NCBI GenBank assembly: GCA_003648875.1
Contig: QMQC01000073.1
Span: forward strand, 1 to 7,814
Direction: 5' to 3'
Origin: Actinomycetota bacterium
GTDB taxonomy: Bacteria > Actinomycetota > Acidimicrobiia > Spongiisociales > UBA5794
DNA length: 7,814 bases
Below are positions 6,473 through 7,814 of this stretch, in pieces. The position numbers and the translations under genes are program-made. Each line of letters begins with the position of its first letter. Positions within the stretch are counted from its first letter, which is position 1. The notes beneath the pieces were generated by a model. The model saw only the letters and a program-made list of their open reading frames with translations. It had not been told where the DNA came from and did no database searches.

Positions 6473-7540
6473 GTGATGACACCGAACGTTGATGCACCGA
6501 TAGACCTTCTGAAGCGTTTCGCCCCCGGAACGAAGCTGCGAGACGCAGTTGAGCTGATCATGAGGCAGGGCATGGGAGCGCTTGTTGTGATCGGTGCCGG
6601 CCCCGCGGTCGATGAGATCTGCACCGGGGGTTTCGACCTGGTCAATGTTCCGTACACAGCCCAGCGACTCGCTGAACTCGCAAAGATGGACGGGGGCATC
6701 GTCGTGGATGACGCCCTCGGCATGATCACCAGGGCGAACGTCCACTTCATCCCAGATCCGACCATCGCGACGGCCGAAACGGGGACGAGGTTCCGCACGG
6801 CTGAGCGACTTGCTCGTCAAACCGGCTTGCCGGTGCTTGCGGTTTCAGAAGAGGGCCATCTGGTTGCCATCGTGTTCTCGGGCGATGCGCGGTTCTCCCT
6901 GCAGACCGTGACGGAACTCCTTGCAGAAGCGAACCAGCGACTGCAGGCGATCGAGAGACTGCGCGGGCAGTTCAACGATGCCGTTGCGCGTTTGAACCGT
7001 TACGAGGCAGACGATGTTGTGTCGATGCGCGAAGTTGTTGCCGTCATCCAGCGTGCCGGCATCATTCGTCGACTCGCCGAGGGCCTCGACACGGTCTCAG
7101 CCGAACTCGGTGATGCCGCATCGCTGATCTCGCTCCAGAGCTCCGATCTGACGGGTGGCGTCAGCGAGATAGCTGAGCTTGTCAACATCGACTACCAGAG
7201 GCGCAAGCCGCGCAAGGGCTCGTCGGTGTTCGGCAAGCTTGACACCCTCGATGAAGACGACCTGTACGACGCCGATACGGTCGCCGAGGTGGTGGGCCTC
7301 GGTACGCTCGACGAACACGCAAAGCCTAGGGGTGCAAGGGCAATTGCCCGAGTTCCCAGGCTTCCCGACACGGTGAGGGATTCGATTCTGCGGCGATTTG
7401 CTTCCTACGAGAGACTCATGGGTGCCTCCGCGGATGATCTTGCAAAGGTCGATGGTGTTGGAAAGGCCCGCGCGCGCACGATTCTCGCGTATCTGCATCC
7501 GGTGAGTGGTTCCGGGGCGATTCCGGTCGTCGTCGACTGA
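6473..7540 (+). CDS. disA: DNA integrity scanning protein DisA, diadenylate cyclase with altered active-site motifs
   Basis: DisA is an octameric DNA-binding enzyme that joins two ATP into cyclic di-AMP and pyrophosphate, and that stops at branched DNA. The protein has 355 residues, the usual size: a DAC domain (about 10-145), a helical linker (about 150-285) and a C-terminal helix-hairpin-helix with ASADDLAKVDGVGKARARTI (318-337). Family residues around the active site are well kept: APGTKLRDAV, GALVVIG, GGFDL, RANVHFIPDPTI and the TAER after the second motif. Yet the two signature motifs differ: DGG (73-75) for DGA, and RFR (106-108) for RHR, the latter needing two base changes in one codon. 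Activity is therefore uncertain. Translation may begin at GTG 6473 or ATG 6476, a difference of one residue. There is no Shine-Dalgarno site; it starts 8 bases after radA and is probably coupled to it, although TAGCCT (6462-6467) could serve as a weak -10. Confidence 0.95.
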   Translation: MMTPNVDAPIDLLKRFAPGTKLRDAVELIMRQGMGALVVIGAGPAVDEICTGGFDLVNVPYTAQRLAELAKMDGGIVVDDALGMITRANVHFIPDPTIATAETGTRFRTAERLARQTGLPVLAVSEEGHLVAIVFSGDARFSLQTVTELLAEANQRLQAIERLRGQFNDAVARLNRYEADDVVSMREVVAVIQRAGIIRRLAEGLDTVSAELGDAASLISLQSSDLTGGVSEIAELVNIDYQRRKPRKGSSVFGKLDTLDEDDLYDADTVAEVVGLGTLDEHAKPRGARAIARVPRLPDTVRDSILRRFASYERLMGASADDLAKVDGVGKARARTILAYLHPVSGSGAIPVVVD

Positions 7541-7565
7541 CGAAACTCCACGTTCACAACGCCAG

Positions 7566-7571
7566 TACAAT
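7566..7571 (+). promoter_or_regulatory. Possible -10 hexamer for the Lys-rich gene
   Basis: TACAAT is a close match to TATAAT in the 59-base gap after disA. It would give a short leader containing GAGG (7592-7595) before the GTG at 7600. The best -35 candidate, GAAACT (7542-7547, 18-base spacer), is weak; TTCACA (7553-7558) is too close. Confidence 0.35.
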
Positions 7572-7599
7572 TCCCGATTCCAACAACTCGCGAGGTTCT

Positions 7600-7814
7600 G
7601 TGGCCACGAAGAAGACAAAACCGAAGAAGGCTCCTGCAAAGAAGTCGGCCTCGAAGAGATCCGCGGCGGCCAAGGCTCCTGCGAAGAAGAAGGCTCCTGC
7701 GAAGAAGAAGGGTGCTGCTGCGAAGAAGGCTCCTGCGAAGAAGAAGGCTTCTCCAAAGAAGGGTGCTGCTCCAAAGAAGGGTGCTGCTGCGAAGAAGGCT
7801 CCTGCGAAGAAGAA
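7600..7814 (+). CDS. Lys/Ala/Pro-repeat, histone H1-like DNA-binding protein or basic N-terminal tail (partial at right edge)
   Basis: An open frame starts at GTG 7600, with GAGG 4 bases ahead, and runs off the window after 71 codons. The protein is composed almost only of Lys, Ala, Pro, Gly and a few Ser/Thr/Arg, in units such as KKAPAKK and KKGAAAKK. There are no acidic residues at all. Such sequences are disordered, bind DNA or RNA through charge, and occur in bacterial histone H1-like proteins and as tails on nucleoid or transcription proteins. In actinobacteria a tail of this kind can precede a folded domain, for example a DksA/TraR zinc finger. A CarD-type gene near radA-disA is also usual in this phylum. 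Which of these applies depends on sequence beyond the edge. The GTG is the only plausible start: no other start codon lies in frame between the disA stop and here. Confidence 0.8.
   Translation, partial: MATKKTKPKKAPAKKSASKRSAAAKAPAKKKAPAKKKGAAAKKAPAKKKASPKKGAAPKKGAAAKKAPAKK
7624..7814 (+). repeat. Degenerate in-frame tandem repeats, AAGGCTCCTGCGAAGAAG and related units
   Basis: The unit AAG-GCT-CCT-GC(A/G)-AAG-AAG occurs at 7627, 7672, 7690, 7726 and 7795. It is interleaved with AAG-GGT-GCT-GCT-(GCG/CCA)-AAG-AAG at 7708, 7759 and 7777. Codon choice is nearly identical between copies, which suggests recent expansion by slippage or unequal crossing-over. The array continues past the right edge. 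Confidence 0.85.

Noticed and set aside
7097..7774. A 225-codon minus-strand frame, Ser/Gln/Pro-rich at its start, opposite disA and the Lys-rich gene
   Set aside because: Its SSSQEP repeats are just the complement of the AAG/GCT repeat array, and the rest overlaps DisA's linker and helix-hairpin-helix.
7624..7814. The repeat array as a CRISPR or mobile-element repeat
   Set aside because: The units are multiples of three bases, in frame, with no unique spacers, and encode a Lys/Ala-rich protein.

Overview
The window is a GC-rich chromosomal stretch from a bacterium, most likely an actinobacterium and perhaps of the class Acidimicrobiia. The evidence is the adjacent radA-disA pair typical of that phylum, a lysine/alanine-rich DNA-binding-type protein just after it, TTG and GTG starts, overlapping stop/start codons, and start codons that sit directly behind -10-like hexamers with no Shine-Dalgarno site. 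The lineage is an inference; there is no rRNA or other marker here. The layout is compact: no gene-free stretch exceeds 70 bases, and I saw no tRNA, rRNA, insertion sequence or CRISPR array.

Left third (1-3197, + strand): the 3' end of a nucleoside-type (BmpA/YufO family) ABC transporter ATPase, followed by its two BPD_transp_2 family permeases. The three genes are joined by 3- to 4-base stop/start overlaps and belong to one operon. The substrate-binding lipoprotein is not in the window and would be expected upstream.

Middle (3238-5083): two minus-strand genes, probably an operon, run towards the transporter. The first to be transcribed encodes a single-pass membrane protein with a cytoplasmic zinc ribbon and an outer discoidin-like domain. 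The second encodes a polytopic membrane protein that resembles an M50 site-2 protease but has HGLGH where the family has HExxH. Divergent from them lies a likely 39-residue single-helix membrane microprotein.

Right third (5115-7814, + strand): radA (branch-migration ATPase of recombination) and, 8 bases later, disA (DNA-scanning diadenylate cyclase). The DisA is full length but differs from the family in both catalytic motifs (DGG for DGA, RFR for RHR). It is followed, behind its own possible promoter, by the start of a Lys/Ala/Pro-repeat protein that runs off the right edge.

The points most worth following up are the altered DisA active site next to RadA, a known DisA modulator in mycobacteria, and the pairing of a pseudo-site-2-protease with a single-pass zinc-ribbon membrane protein. 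I see no clear evidence of an entirely new defence or mobile system.
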